Assembly: GCA_016708905.1 (NCBI GenBank)
Contig: JADJEV010000003.1
Coordinates: 868,001 to 932,000 of the forward strand
DNA: 64,000 nucleotides
From: Candidatus Methylophosphatis roskildensis
GTDB lineage: Bacteria > Pseudomonadota > Gammaproteobacteria > Burkholderiales > Rhodocyclaceae
Reading direction: 5' to 3'
The translations under genes were made by a program, and so were the position numbers. This document shows positions 16,827-25,451 of this stretch, piece after piece; position 1 is the first letter of the stretch, and every line of letters starts with the position of its first letter. A model generated the notes under the pieces. That model was not told the DNA's origin. It worked only from the letters and a program-made list of their open reading frames with translations, and did not search any database.

Positions 16827-17762
16827 GTGAAGAGGAACGCGCCGCCCTTTGGCTGGCTCACGGCCGGCCTGCTTGCCCTATGCATTGCTTTTGGTTGGGC
16901 GAGTACGGCGCAATGCGCCAAGCCAAACACACCTGGTCTGGCAATTGTCGCGGCAGATGACGGGGAGCCGACCAACCGCATCGTCGATGCGTTCGAAAAG
17001 CAGTTTCCAAAGGCACAGGTCGCCTTGGCGTCACGTGCGCATGGCACCGGGCAAAAGCAGGCAATCCATATTGCGATAGGCCCTGCGGCGCTTCGCTCTT
17101 TGCTTAAGCAGAGCGTCGAAGGCGTCATCGTATCGGTATTCACTTCGAGCCAGGCCTACCGGGAAATCCTGGAAGAGGTGTCTGAGCCAAGGCGGGCCGC
17201 CGTGACAGCCGTCTATGCGGAGCCCGCCCCAACCGATCAGCTGCGCTTGGTCTCGGCGCTCTACAAGAAGCGCGTCACGGTCGCGGTCTTGTTGAGCGAC
17301 AAGAATGCATTTCTGTTGCCCATCCTGCGCCGAGCCGCGGCGCAAAACAACCTGGAGTTGTCTGCCGAGCCGCTATCCGATGCGCACGATCTCAATCGCG
17401 CGCTCGATCGTGTCGCCACTGCCTCGGTGTTGCTCGCGATCCCGGATAACACGATCTATAACGCGGAGAACATCCGGACCATTCTCATCACGACGTATCG
17501 GCGTGATCAATTGATGATTGGCTTTTCGACGGCCTTTGTCAAAGCCGGCGCCGCCGCCACGACCTACTCGAGCATCGAAGACATCGCGGCTCAAGTCGAG
17601 GAACTGCTCAATGAGTACGCCGCCTCCGGACGTTTGCCGGAGGCCCAGTTTCCAAAGTATTTCGGCGTAGCTATCAATGACAACGTGGCCCGATCCCTCA
17701 ATTTGGTGATCGATGACAGCGTTCGAAAGCTATCGCGCAGACCCGGTGAGCAAAAGCCATGA
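16827..17762 (+). CDS. ABC_sub_bind-type periplasmic binding protein (orphan)
   Basis: A 311-residue protein from a GTG start, with a signal peptide (hydrophobic about 10-25, cleavage near AQCA). Two Rossmann-like lobes follow, as in the ABC_sub_bind (PF04392) family: GLAIVAADDG at the start, LKQSVEGVIVSVFTS, KRVTVAVLLSDKNAF and TYRRDQLMIGFSTAFVKAGA. Usually such proteins feed an ABC importer. Here no transporter genes follow; instead the stop overlaps the kinase start (ATGA). This suggests it works as a periplasmic sensor subunit presenting a ligand to the kinase. Confidence 0.8.
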   Translation: MKRNAPPFGWLTAGLLALCIAFGWASTAQCAKPNTPGLAIVAADDGEPTNRIVDAFEKQFPKAQVALASRAHGTGQKQAIHIAIGPAALRSLLKQSVEGVIVSVFTSSQAYREILEEVSEPRRAAVTAVYAEPAPTDQLRLVSALYKKRVTVAVLLSDKNAFLLPILRRAAAQNNLELSAEPLSDAHDLNRALDRVATASVLLAIPDNTIYNAENIRTILITTYRRDQLMIGFSTAFVKAGAAATTYSSIEDIAAQVEELLNEYAASGRLPEAQFPKYFGVAINDNVARSLNLVIDDSVRKLSRRPGEQKP

Positions 17763-19258
17763 AGATCCTTGACTGGAAGAACTGGGGCATTACCGCGCGT
17801 CTGATGCTCATCGCGACACTGCCCGTCATGCTGATGTTCGTCTCCGTCCTCCTCTACGCATACGTCTCACGCACCCAGGAGGTTCGGCAGGAGTTGGACG
17901 AGCGGGGACGCCTCATCGCATCGTTATTGGCCGAAAGCAGCGAATACGCGGTCATTTCGGGAAACATCGCCTACGTCGAACGAACGGTGCGCTGGCTGCT
18001 GCAGGTCGATAGGAGCATTCAGAGCGTGGAAATAGTCGATGGTGGCAACCGTCCCTTGAGCCGGATCGCCACCAGTGCGTCCCTCGATGGCGATGCACGC
18101 GAGTTTGAAGCGCCGATCAACCGGGAGTTGGTTTCGCTATCCACGTTCGATAGCGAAGAGGTGCCCCATTTGTCGGCGCCGCTCGAAAGTGGGCCCACAG
18201 GCAAGTCGAAGAACACTGTCGGATATGTGCGGGTGTTCGTCTCACCATCCGACATGCGTGCAAAACAGTGGCATCGGATCTTCGTGGGTTCGACAATCGC
18301 GGCCGGAGCCCTCTTGGTCAGCGTCCTCTTTGGCCTATTCTTGGCGACCGGGCTGACGCGACCCTTGGCCACTGCGGTCTCCGCCGTTCGCAGCATCAAA
18401 GGCGGCAATTACGTGACGCGCATCGAGCCGAATGCGGGTGGTGAAATCGGCGAGCTGCAATCCGCCATCACAAGCATGGCCCAGAACCTCAATGAATTCA
18501 GGCGGGATCTGGAAGAGAAGGTCATCGCTCGCACGCGAGACTTGGAAGCGGCGAGAGACGAGGCCATGCGATCCAATGCCGACAAGATGCGCCTGATCCA
18601 GAAAGTGAACTCCCTAATCGAAGAGGAAAGAAAAGGCATTGCGATCGAGATGCACGATCACTTCAACGCCGAATTGATCGTGGCGCGTCTTGAGGCGCAG
18701 CGCATTCTCGATCTGAGCTCGCAACAGATCACGACATCCTCGATCGAGGAAATCAGGGATAAAGCCGAGGCCATTGTCGGACGTACGTCCGGCTTGTACG
18801 AGATGGCCCGCGGCATCGTAAGACGATTACGCCCCGAGGTCATCGATACGCTCGGATTGCGAGACGCGGTCGATGAAATGGTTCGACAGTACGATACGCT
18901 TCATCCCCAATGCCGATTCGCGCTCGAGGCGACAGGGGACTTTTCCCGCCTGAGCGGCGAACTGGCTTTGACGGCCTACCGGCTCATTCAGGAAGCGTTG
19001 TCCAACGTGGTGAAGCATTCGGCCGCTACGGTGTCGTTGGTTAGGCTGGCCATGTCGGAGGACGAGGAAGTCCTTCGAATTGATGTCACGGATAACGGCA
19101 AGGGATTCGATCCGCACACGACGGAATCCGGGATCGGCCTGATTGGCATGAGAGAACGCGTACATGGGGCAGGGGGCAGGCTGGAGATCAATACCGGAGA
19201 CAAGGCCGGTACGTCGATCGCCATCCAATTGCCGATAGGCGAGGATCTGCGTGAATGA
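17759..19258 (+). CDS. membrane sensor histidine kinase, NarX/UhpB type (HisKA_3)
   Basis: A 499-residue kinase. It has TM1 (about 15-36), a periplasmic domain (about 37-172), TM2 (about 174-198) and a HAMP domain (about 200-252). A coiled coil leads to the HisKA_3 domain with phospho-acceptor His299 in EMHDHF. The HATPase_c domain follows with VVKHS (N box), DNGKGF and GIGLIGMRERV. It probably senses the state of the preceding binding protein through its periplasmic domain and phosphorylates the NarL-type regulator at 12909. Its ATG overlaps the binding-protein stop by four bases. Confidence 0.88.
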   Translation: MKILDWKNWGITARLMLIATLPVMLMFVSVLLYAYVSRTQEVRQELDERGRLIASLLAESSEYAVISGNIAYVERTVRWLLQVDRSIQSVEIVDGGNRPLSRIATSASLDGDAREFEAPINRELVSLSTFDSEEVPHLSAPLESGPTGKSKNTVGYVRVFVSPSDMRAKQWHRIFVGSTIAAGALLVSVLFGLFLATGLTRPLATAVSAVRSIKGGNYVTRIEPNAGGEIGELQSAITSMAQNLNEFRRDLEEKVIARTRDLEAARDEAMRSNADKMRLIQKVNSLIEEERKGIAIEMHDHFNAELIVARLEAQRILDLSSQQITTSSIEEIRDKAEAIVGRTSGLYEMARGIVRRLRPEVIDTLGLRDAVDEMVRQYDTLHPQCRFALEATGDFSRLSGELALTAYRLIQEALSNVVKHSAATVSLVRLAMSEDEEVLRIDVTDNGKGFDPHTTESGIGLIGMRERVHGAGGRLEINTGDKAGTSIAIQLPIGEDLRE

Positions 19259-19377
19259 CTCTGGCGCAACCAAGAGTGCAGATCACGCTGTGTTACGGGT
19301 TGTTCGTCGACGATTCTTCCCGCCGTGGCTGATTGCTGTGGGTCTGGAAGATGCTCGTCAGAGGCCAGGAGAACACC

Positions 19378-19928
19378 ATGCGCTACCGACTGCTTGGCGC
19401 AAGCGACCTGAAGGTCTCCGAGATCGCTCTCGGGTCATGGCTGACCTACGGAGGCGGAGTGGGGAAGGCGCGAGCGATCGCCTGCATCCGCACGGCCCTC
19501 GACTTGGGCATCAACCTCTTCGACACGGCGAACGTCTACGGTCGAGGCGCCGCGGAGTCCTTGCTCGGCGAGGCGCTGGCGGACGTTCCCCGTGTCTCCT
19601 ATGTGCTGGCGACCAAGCTCTTCTTTCCTATGACCCAGTCCGACCGGGGACTGTCGCGGGCACAGGTGTTCAAACAGCTGGATGCCTCGCTGCAGCGGCT
19701 GCGGACCGATCACATCGACCTCTACCAGTGCCACCGCTACGACCCTTCGACGCCGCTCGACGAGACCATGGAAGCGCTGACCGAAGTCGTGCGCCAGGGC
19801 AAGGTGCGCTGTCTCGGCTTCAGCGAATGGCCCGTCGACAAGATTCAGGCCGCACTGGCCTTACCAGGCGTCGCGCGTTTCGTTTCGAGCCAGCCGCAGT
19901 ACTCGATGCTGCGGCGGGCGCCCGGTGA
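19378..19928 (+). pseudogene. aldo/keto reductase, truncated by an IS3 fragment
   Basis: The ATG at 19378 begins MRYRLLGASDLKVSEIALGS, a classic aldo/keto reductase opening. It continues with FDTANVYGRGAAESLLGEAL (catalytic Asp and Tyr region), LATKLFFP, DLYQCHRYD (catalytic His region) and LGFSEWPVDKI, up to SSQPQYSML near residue 177. There the sequence changes to an IS3-family transposase tail in the same frame. A full reductase would be about 320 residues, so the nucleotide-binding C-terminal half is lost. The resulting 309-codon chimeric frame (to 20304) is an accident of insertion or deletion. Confidence 0.82.
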
Positions 19929-20476
19929 CCGAATCTATGAAACACGCGGGCAGGTTCAGACCGCGGTGGCCGATTACGTTCTCGGCTTCTACAATCCGCT
20001 GCGCCTGCATTCGACGCTCGGATACCGCACACCGAACGAGTTCGCGCGCCAGTTCGCGCAGTCGGCGCAACAGCATGGGCGCGGACCGCGAGTTACCCAC
20101 CACGCCGCTCGCCTTCCGCTATACAGAGCGGGCGGCGGCGCCGTGGATAACTCGCTCCGCATACGGTCTTGGCGTCCGTTCAATGGGGGAAGATCAGACA
20201 ATCGTCCTGCCCTCACGTTTGGCTTCGTGCTGTCCATCATCGATACGCGCCTCGATGATCAAACGCATGGTGTGCTCCGGTGGTTGATAGGCCTGCCAGA
20301 ATAGCTGACCGGCATTGACTTTCAACCGGTTGCGTAACACTCCCTTCACCTCGAAGCCTCCCACGGCTTTGCACGCTCTCCCTGTGCGCGCTCTCCCTGG
20401 AATCCGCGTCATTCATGGCTTTCAGAGATTCGAACCTTGATTTAACCGGACAGTAGTGCTTATCCGACTGTCCGAA
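19929..20476 (+). mobile_element. IS3-family remnant: orfB tail and right end
   Basis: The frame fused to the reductase encodes RIYETRGQVQTAVADYVL, FYNPLRLHSTLGYRTPNEFA and so on, the conserved end of IS3-group OrfB. About 320 bases further on, TATCCGACTGTCCGAA (within 20459-20476) is the complement of TTCGGACAG(C/T)CGGAT(G/A)AG. The same end sits at 33561-33578 next to an orfA start, so both belong to one IS3 subgroup. No complete element remains. Confidence 0.6.
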
Positions 20477-20577
20477 AAACCGGGGCCGCCGCATTACTCG
20501 GCTTCGGTCTCACTCTTTAGGGTTAGAATTCTGCGGGGCTGCCGACTAGAAACCAGTAGCTTGACGCCGGGAGGGTT

Positions 20578-21918
20578 ATGAGTCCGTGCCACAAATTCAT
20601 TGATCTCATCCAGCAGGATAATGCGCGGGAGGTAACTCGCTTTCTCCTCCGCAAGGAAGTGTGGGTGCTCGACAATTTCCTAAGCAATGACCTTAACCAC
20701 CCTCTAGAGGAAGCAATTTTGGGCTGTGGTAAGGATGGGATCACCAACACTCTCGAAGTCCTTGTGAAGAACAGAATGCTGATCAATGATGGTCGTCCGA
20801 GTGGCTATCGCCCCATCATCCAAGCTATTCGAATCGGCAATGTAAAAGTCGTCAATCTACTCTTAGAAAATGGTGCGATACTGCATTGGCCTTCAAGAGT
20901 GGGCGACTGGCCTCCTCCTCTCGGCGCCGCTGCGTGGTTAACCGGTAAATTTCCTAGTGATACTGTTTTGGAGATGATTGAGGCTCTCCACAAAAGGGGC
21001 GCCGAGATAAATCCAGTTGATAGTCCTGCTCCTCTTCACTATGCAATGTGTGCTAGAGGTCGCAATGGACTAAGGATATCAGTCCTTCAAAAGCTCATTG
21101 AGCTTGGTGCCAATGTTAATCACAAGAGCCTTGTTCCAAACACTTTTTATCCAGCCAATTCGCATTCTGGCACGCCGCTGCATGCTTATTTTGCAAGCGG
21201 CTACGACGCTGTTGCTATTCTGTTAGAGAATGGAGCTGATACGAGCATTGAAAATAGTGACGGGCTTGACGCAATAGGCTTTTTTGAGAAATACAAGGAG
21301 TTTGCGACAGAGGAAGCTGAGGAAATCAATGACATTTTAGGCTTGTTGAGAGAGCGTAGTCCGAAGAGGCGTCCTAAATCAAAGAAGATAAACCGAGAGC
21401 ATAACTCGAATAACTACAGTAAATTAAAACGAATAGGATTTTTTGTTTTGGTATGTGCGGTGATCGGTGCGCTTCTCACTCACCTGCTGTTATCTGGGAG
21501 CGCTGCCGATAAGGGAAAGTGGCCGAACTCACAGTTAGGGGGCACGTTGGAATTGGTTTCGGGCGAGCCCTCCGAAACCTGGGGCGGACAGCTGATAGCT
21601 GGGGGAGACCCAAGATGTTTTGTTTGGGCGTCACTGACTGGTAACAGTTCAGTGAAGTTTCAAGCCCAGGTTGCAAAGGCAGCTGATGCAAGCCTCAAAC
21701 AATGGTCTACCGGTGCGATGACAGAGGGCGATTTTCGTGAATGTGTATATTATGGGCAAGTTAAGCAATTCCGCGTCATTGCTACCAGTAAGATAGATCA
21801 GACGATATTGGTCGGTTGGGCCTTTATCAGTAAGGGCAAGGACATCGTTCCTGGGTACAACTCGTATTACAAGCTGAGACAATATCTTCAACGCGAAGGT
21901 GTACTGGTGCCTGGTTGA
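20578..21918 (+). CDS. ankyrin-repeat protein with one membrane segment
   Basis: A 446-residue protein with a strong start (GGGAGGGTTATG). Residues about 1-260 are ankyrin repeats, with signature segments IQAIRIGNVKVVNLLLENGA, TPLHAYFASGYDAVAILLEN and a PLHYAM block. A Lys/Arg-rich stretch follows (about 263-285), then one membrane helix (286-306) and a C-terminal domain of about 140 residues with four Cys. The predicted layout is repeats in the cytoplasm and the C-terminus in the periplasm. Base composition is clearly lower in GC than the flanks, suggesting foreign origin. No neighbour shares its strand and operon. Function is unknown; such proteins occur as effectors, as immunity proteins and in defence islands. 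Confidence 0.75.
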   Translation: MSPCHKFIDLIQQDNAREVTRFLLRKEVWVLDNFLSNDLNHPLEEAILGCGKDGITNTLEVLVKNRMLINDGRPSGYRPIIQAIRIGNVKVVNLLLENGAILHWPSRVGDWPPPLGAAAWLTGKFPSDTVLEMIEALHKRGAEINPVDSPAPLHYAMCARGRNGLRISVLQKLIELGANVNHKSLVPNTFYPANSHSGTPLHAYFASGYDAVAILLENGADTSIENSDGLDAIGFFEKYKEFATEEAEEINDILGLLRERSPKRRPKSKKINREHNSNNYSKLKRIGFFVLVCAVIGALLTHLLLSGSAADKGKWPNSQLGGTLELVSGEPSETWGGQLIAGGDPRCFVWASLTGNSSVKFQAQVAKAADASLKQWSTGAMTEGDFRECVYYGQVKQFRVIATSKIDQTILVGWAFISKGKDIVPGYNSYYKLRQYLQREGVLVPG

Positions 21919-22499
21919 GAGTTGAGAGCCGACGATACGGTGACAGCGTTTTAACAGTAGTCGGCGTCGGTTCAACGCAGAGTTAGGGAAACGCTGAACA
22001 AGTAGCTGCAAAATGCGATGTCCGAGTCTGGGCGTGGTGGGATGCTGAAGTGTTCGTCATATTGTTGCCCCGGCGGGTAGCTCGAGCGGGGGTCTCCCCC
22101 ACTTTTCGCTCATGTCGGACGCACCTGTGGCGTCAGCGGTCGTCCCCATTTGACGAGATTGGCCAGCGCCAGCATGGCGAAGGCGCGATCGGCGTTCTTG
22201 GCCAGGCCGCGATAGCGAACCTTGGCAAAGCCTCACAGGCGCTTGACGATCAGGAACGGGTGTTCGATCTTCGAGCGGATGCTCGACTTGCGGCGATTGG
22301 TTTGCCGGTCGGTCTCGGCGGCGCGTTTCGATAGGCACGCTTGTTGGTGAAGCCCTTCGCCGCCGGCGCAATCTCTTTGAGCCGTTGCCGCTGCGCCTTG
22401 CCCCGGTAGGCGCACCCGCCGTAGAAGCGGGTTTCCCCCCGCGTCAGAATAGTTGTCGCCTCGATATGATCTGGAACTTGGGGGCGATAAGGACAGAAG

Positions 22500-22973
22500 A
22501 TGGCACGGTACGGAGAAGCATTCAGGAACAGGGCGGTGGCGCGGTTGCTGGCGCCGGAGAGCGCCAATGTGGGCGAGGTGTCACGAGAGATTGGGGTTTC
22601 GGTGCAGACATTGGAACGCTGGCGTGAGGATGCGCAGACCAGGCCCGCCCGAGGGCGGGCCTGGTCTGCGACCGCCCGGTTTGAAGCGGTGATCACCGTG
22701 GCGGCGCTGGACGAAGCGTGCAAGAGTGCGTGGTGCCGTGAGCACGGTGTATTCCCGACCGAACTGGACAAGTGGCGGTTGAGCGCCACCACGGCGCTGG
22801 CCGACCCCGAGGAGGCGCGTGCCAGCCCGCAAGCGACACGGTCCGACAAGAAACGCATCAAGGAACTTGAGCGCGAGTTGCTGCGTAAAGACCGGGCCTT
22901 GGCCGAGACAGCCGCGCTGCTCGTACTGTCAAAAAAAGTCGCGGCGATCTTCAACAAGGCAGAGGGCGAATGA
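22500..22973 (+). CDS. IS3-family transposase OrfA
   Basis: A 157-residue protein, MARYGEAFRNRAVARLLAPE. A helix-turn-helix (about 20-45, VGEVSREIGVSVQTLERWRE) recognises the IS ends, and a C-terminal leucine-zipper-like helix (about 115-150) follows. Its stop overlaps the orfB start (ATGA), the usual place for programmed frameshift or reinitiation that makes the OrfAB transposase. A perfect hairpin-forming stretch lies at 22637-22664 (AGGCCCGCCCGAGGGCGGGC and on). Confidence 0.75.
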   Translation: MARYGEAFRNRAVARLLAPESANVGEVSREIGVSVQTLERWREDAQTRPARGRAWSATARFEAVITVAALDEACKSAWCREHGVFPTELDKWRLSATTALADPEEARASPQATRSDKKRIKELERELLRKDRALAETAALLVLSKKVAAIFNKAEGE

Positions 22974-24024
22974 TCGGCCTCGAAGATCGCCAGGCGTTGG
23001 CCCGGGACATTGCTGTTGCGCATAGCGCAGGTGCGCGGTTGAAGCCTGCTTGCGAGACTGCTGGAATCGAAGTGCGCACCTTGCAACGCTGGAAGGTCGC
23101 TGAGGGTCTGGTCAGCGGCGATGGGCGGCCGCAGGCTGTGCGCCCGACACCGCACCATGCCCTCTGTGCGGCGGAACGTGCGCGGGTGCTTGCCGTGGCG
23201 AACGAACCGCGTTTCGCCTCTGTACCACCAGCACGCATCGTGCCCATGCTGGCTGACGAGGGCCTCTATCTGGCCAGCGAATCCACCTTCAGCCGCGTCC
23301 TGCGCGCGCAGGGGCAAAGCGCCCACCGCGGACGCGCCAAGGCGCCCAAGGCCGGACGACCGCCCACGACACACATTGCCACCGCACCCCGTCAGGTATG
23401 GTGCTGGGACATGACGTATCTGCCGGCGCAGGTGATGGGACGGTGGTTCTACCTGTATCTGATCCTGGACCTGTACAGTCGCAAGATCGTCGGCTGGGAG
23501 GTCCATGACATCGACCACGCCGAGCATGCCGCACATCTGGTGCGCCGCACCGCGCTGGCCGAAGGGATTGCCGCGTTGAATACCAAGCCGGTGCTGCACG
23601 GCGACAACGGGTCCACGCTCAAGGCCACGACGGTGCTGGCGATGCTCAACTGGCTGGGTGTCAAACCCTCGTACTCCCGGCCGCGCGTGAGCGATGACAA
23701 CGCCTATGCCGAATCGCTGTTTCGTACCGCCAAGTACCGACCCGAGTTCCCCGCCAAGGGCTTCGCGGATCTGGACGCTGCCCGTGCCTGGGCGGCCGGC
23801 TTCGTGCGCTGGTACAACTTCGATCATCGCCACAGCGGAATTCGATACGTCAGTCCGGCTCAGCGCCACGCCGGCGACGATTACGCAATTCTTGCCGCTC
23901 GCCATGCCGTGTACCTCAGAGCCCGCGAACTCAATCCGGCGCGCTGGTCCGGCGCAACTCGCAACTGGGCTCCCATTGGTGCAGTTACGCTCAATCCCGA
24001 ACGTGACTCCATCATAAAGACGCA
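22970..24024 (+). CDS. IS3-family transposase OrfB, lacking its own stop
   Basis: The integrase-core (rve) transposase, with the DDE residues in CWDMTYLP, LHGDNGS and DDNAYAESLFRTAKYR. It ends with ARELNPARWSG and PERDSIIKTH, then runs into IS5 sequence to a stop at 24097 because the IS right end is missing. The catalytic domain is intact, so it might still act on other copies. Confidence 0.72.
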
Positions 24025-24644
24025 TTTGACTGTTCCTGGCTGTCATGGACGTTGGCAGCGGTCACGCTGGCGCTGTGGATCAGACCTGTCTTGCTGACCG
24101 CCCCGATGTGCAGCTTCATGCCGAAGTGCCATTGATTGCCCTTCTTGGTCTGGTGCATCTCTGGATCGCGGGCCTTCTTCTCGTTCTTGACCGACAGCGG
24201 CGCGGCGATCAGCCTGGCATCGACAATCGTGCCGCCGGACAGCTTCATGCCATTGGCCAGCAGCAGCTCGCCCACCCTGGCGAACATCGCCGCGCCCAGA
24301 TCGTGCGCTTCAAGCAGGTGGCGGAAGTTGAGCAGGGTCGTGGCATCGGGCACGCGCCCGAGGTCGATGCGGCAAAACTGACGGAACACGGCTACGTCGT
24401 AGAGGGCGTCCTCGCAGGCTTCGTCGGCCAGGTTGAACCAGTTGGCGATGAAGTACATGCGCAGCATCCGTTCCAGCCCCGCCGGGGGCCGGCTGTTGCC
24501 GGCCTTCGGGTAGTACGGCTCGATCAGCGTGCAGAATTCGGCCCATGGCACCAGCGCTTCCATGCGCGCCAGAAACGCAGCCTTTCTCGTCGGCCCCGCA
24601 TGCTTCTCGAAGCCCGTGCCACCCGCCAGCGTCATCTGCTTCAT
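24025..24644 (-). pseudogene. IS5-family transposase, N-terminal part
   Basis: It begins MKQMTLAGGTGFEKH, with the DUF772 N-terminal domain (PPAGLERMLRMYFIANWFNL) and part of the DDE domain: first Asp in GGTIVDARLIAAPLS, then HFGMKLHIGA and ASVTAANVHDS. It breaks off at the junction with the IS3 element. The remaining part lies at about 22100-22450. Confidence 0.75.
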
Positions 24645-24775
24645 CGCTGTCCTCCCTGTGCTCGATGTTCGCCTTCAGAAACCATGACAAAGAGATCGCT
24701 CACAGTAGCCGGGACTTTTTCAGTGTTTCCTTCGTTCCAGATTTGCAAATTGCAGAGCGAGATAGGTCGTTTGAT

Positions 24776-25000
24776 ATGTCATTTGTAATAACGGCTTCAT
24801 TCGCGAAACGTCTACGCGACGCCGCACGGCTAGAACCGCTTCGGGTGGGCGAAATTCGTCGCGTCGAAGGATTGGGCGAGATGTATCTTGTGCTTGCACG
24901 AACAGCGGTAGACGATACGGCTTACGTCAAGCTACTTTCAGTGTCGATAGATGGCGTCTCACATGCGCTTTGCCGCAGGGTGCCAAAACAGTTTTTGTGA
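24776..25000 (+). CDS. small protein of unknown function, possibly a fragment
   Basis: Seventy-four codons from MSFVITASFAKRLRD. It has an amphipathic helix (about 8-24), then beta-like VGEIRRVEGLGEMYLVLART and VKLLSVSIDGVSHALCRR. It begins about 45 bases after the IS5 right end, so the 5-prime part of a larger gene may have been removed. No family recognised. Confidence 0.35.
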   Translation: MSFVITASFAKRLRDAARLEPLRVGEIRRVEGLGEMYLVLARTAVDDTAYVKLLSVSIDGVSHALCRRVPKQFL

Positions 25001-25451
25001 CCTTTTCCCATTTCTCCATGCCAAACTTTGGAGGGTCCGACAGACGACATTGAAGATTGACGTGCAGTCGTGCCGTTGCCGCCCGGGCGCTTGATTTTGC
25101 GCAACGTTGGAGAGCAGCCTTTGTGCGGCACTTCCAAATCATCCAGACACGGGTCCTATAGGCAACGGACGGGCCCCACAGCGGGCGGTCCCCATACGCC
25201 CACAAGTGTGGCACGCGCTGTACAAGACTCACGATTTTGAAGGTGATGGTCCGTCTAACGACGAGAGTGTCTGCGACTCCCACGTCTGACGACTAGATGG
25301 GACACGACCCCACATAGCGGACACTCGCAAGATGTCCCGAGCGTTCGAAGACCAAAGTAACGCTGAGTAACGTTGCTTCGCCCCATTTCCCGCATTGTCG
25401 GCGATTTGATCGAAGCGTCCAGTGTGCATCGGTAACAGAGAGACACTAATC
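25001..25451. other. gene-free stretch between the small gene and an IS
   Basis: No frame here has convincing start, composition or homology. The short frames on both strands are overlapping and not protein-like. I see no repeats beyond the IS terminus that begins at 25452. Confidence 0.4.

Larger units (their letters stand above)
22454..24024 (+). mobile_element. IS3-family element, right end lost
   Basis: The left end TGTCGCCTCG begins at 22454. The right end would be GGCGACA, as seen in the related fragment ending at 42360. At 24024 the sequence instead passes straight into the IS5 transposase gene, without that terminus and without an orfB stop. About 45 bases of the right end are missing, so the element cannot move by itself. 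Confidence 0.6.
21987..24730 (-). mobile_element. IS5-family element, decayed and interrupted by an IS3 element
   Basis: Imperfect terminal inverted repeats GGAAACGCTGAACAAGT (21987) and ACTTTTTCAGTGTTTCC (ending 24730) bound a leftward IS5-type transposase gene. The N-terminal part lies at 24025-24644. The C-terminal part is at about 22100-22450, carrying TRGETRFYGGCAYRGK, then IRSKIEHPFLIVKRL in another frame and a stop inside VKRL/GFAKVRYRGLAKN. Between the halves sits a second element (22454-24024). So the IS5 copy is dead through insertion, frameshift and stop. Confidence 0.72.

Noticed and set aside
22250..24046. 598-codon open frame on the minus strand
   Set aside because: It runs opposite IS3 orfA/orfB; only its last part overlaps real IS5 codons. 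It is a shadow that happens to cross the IS junction.
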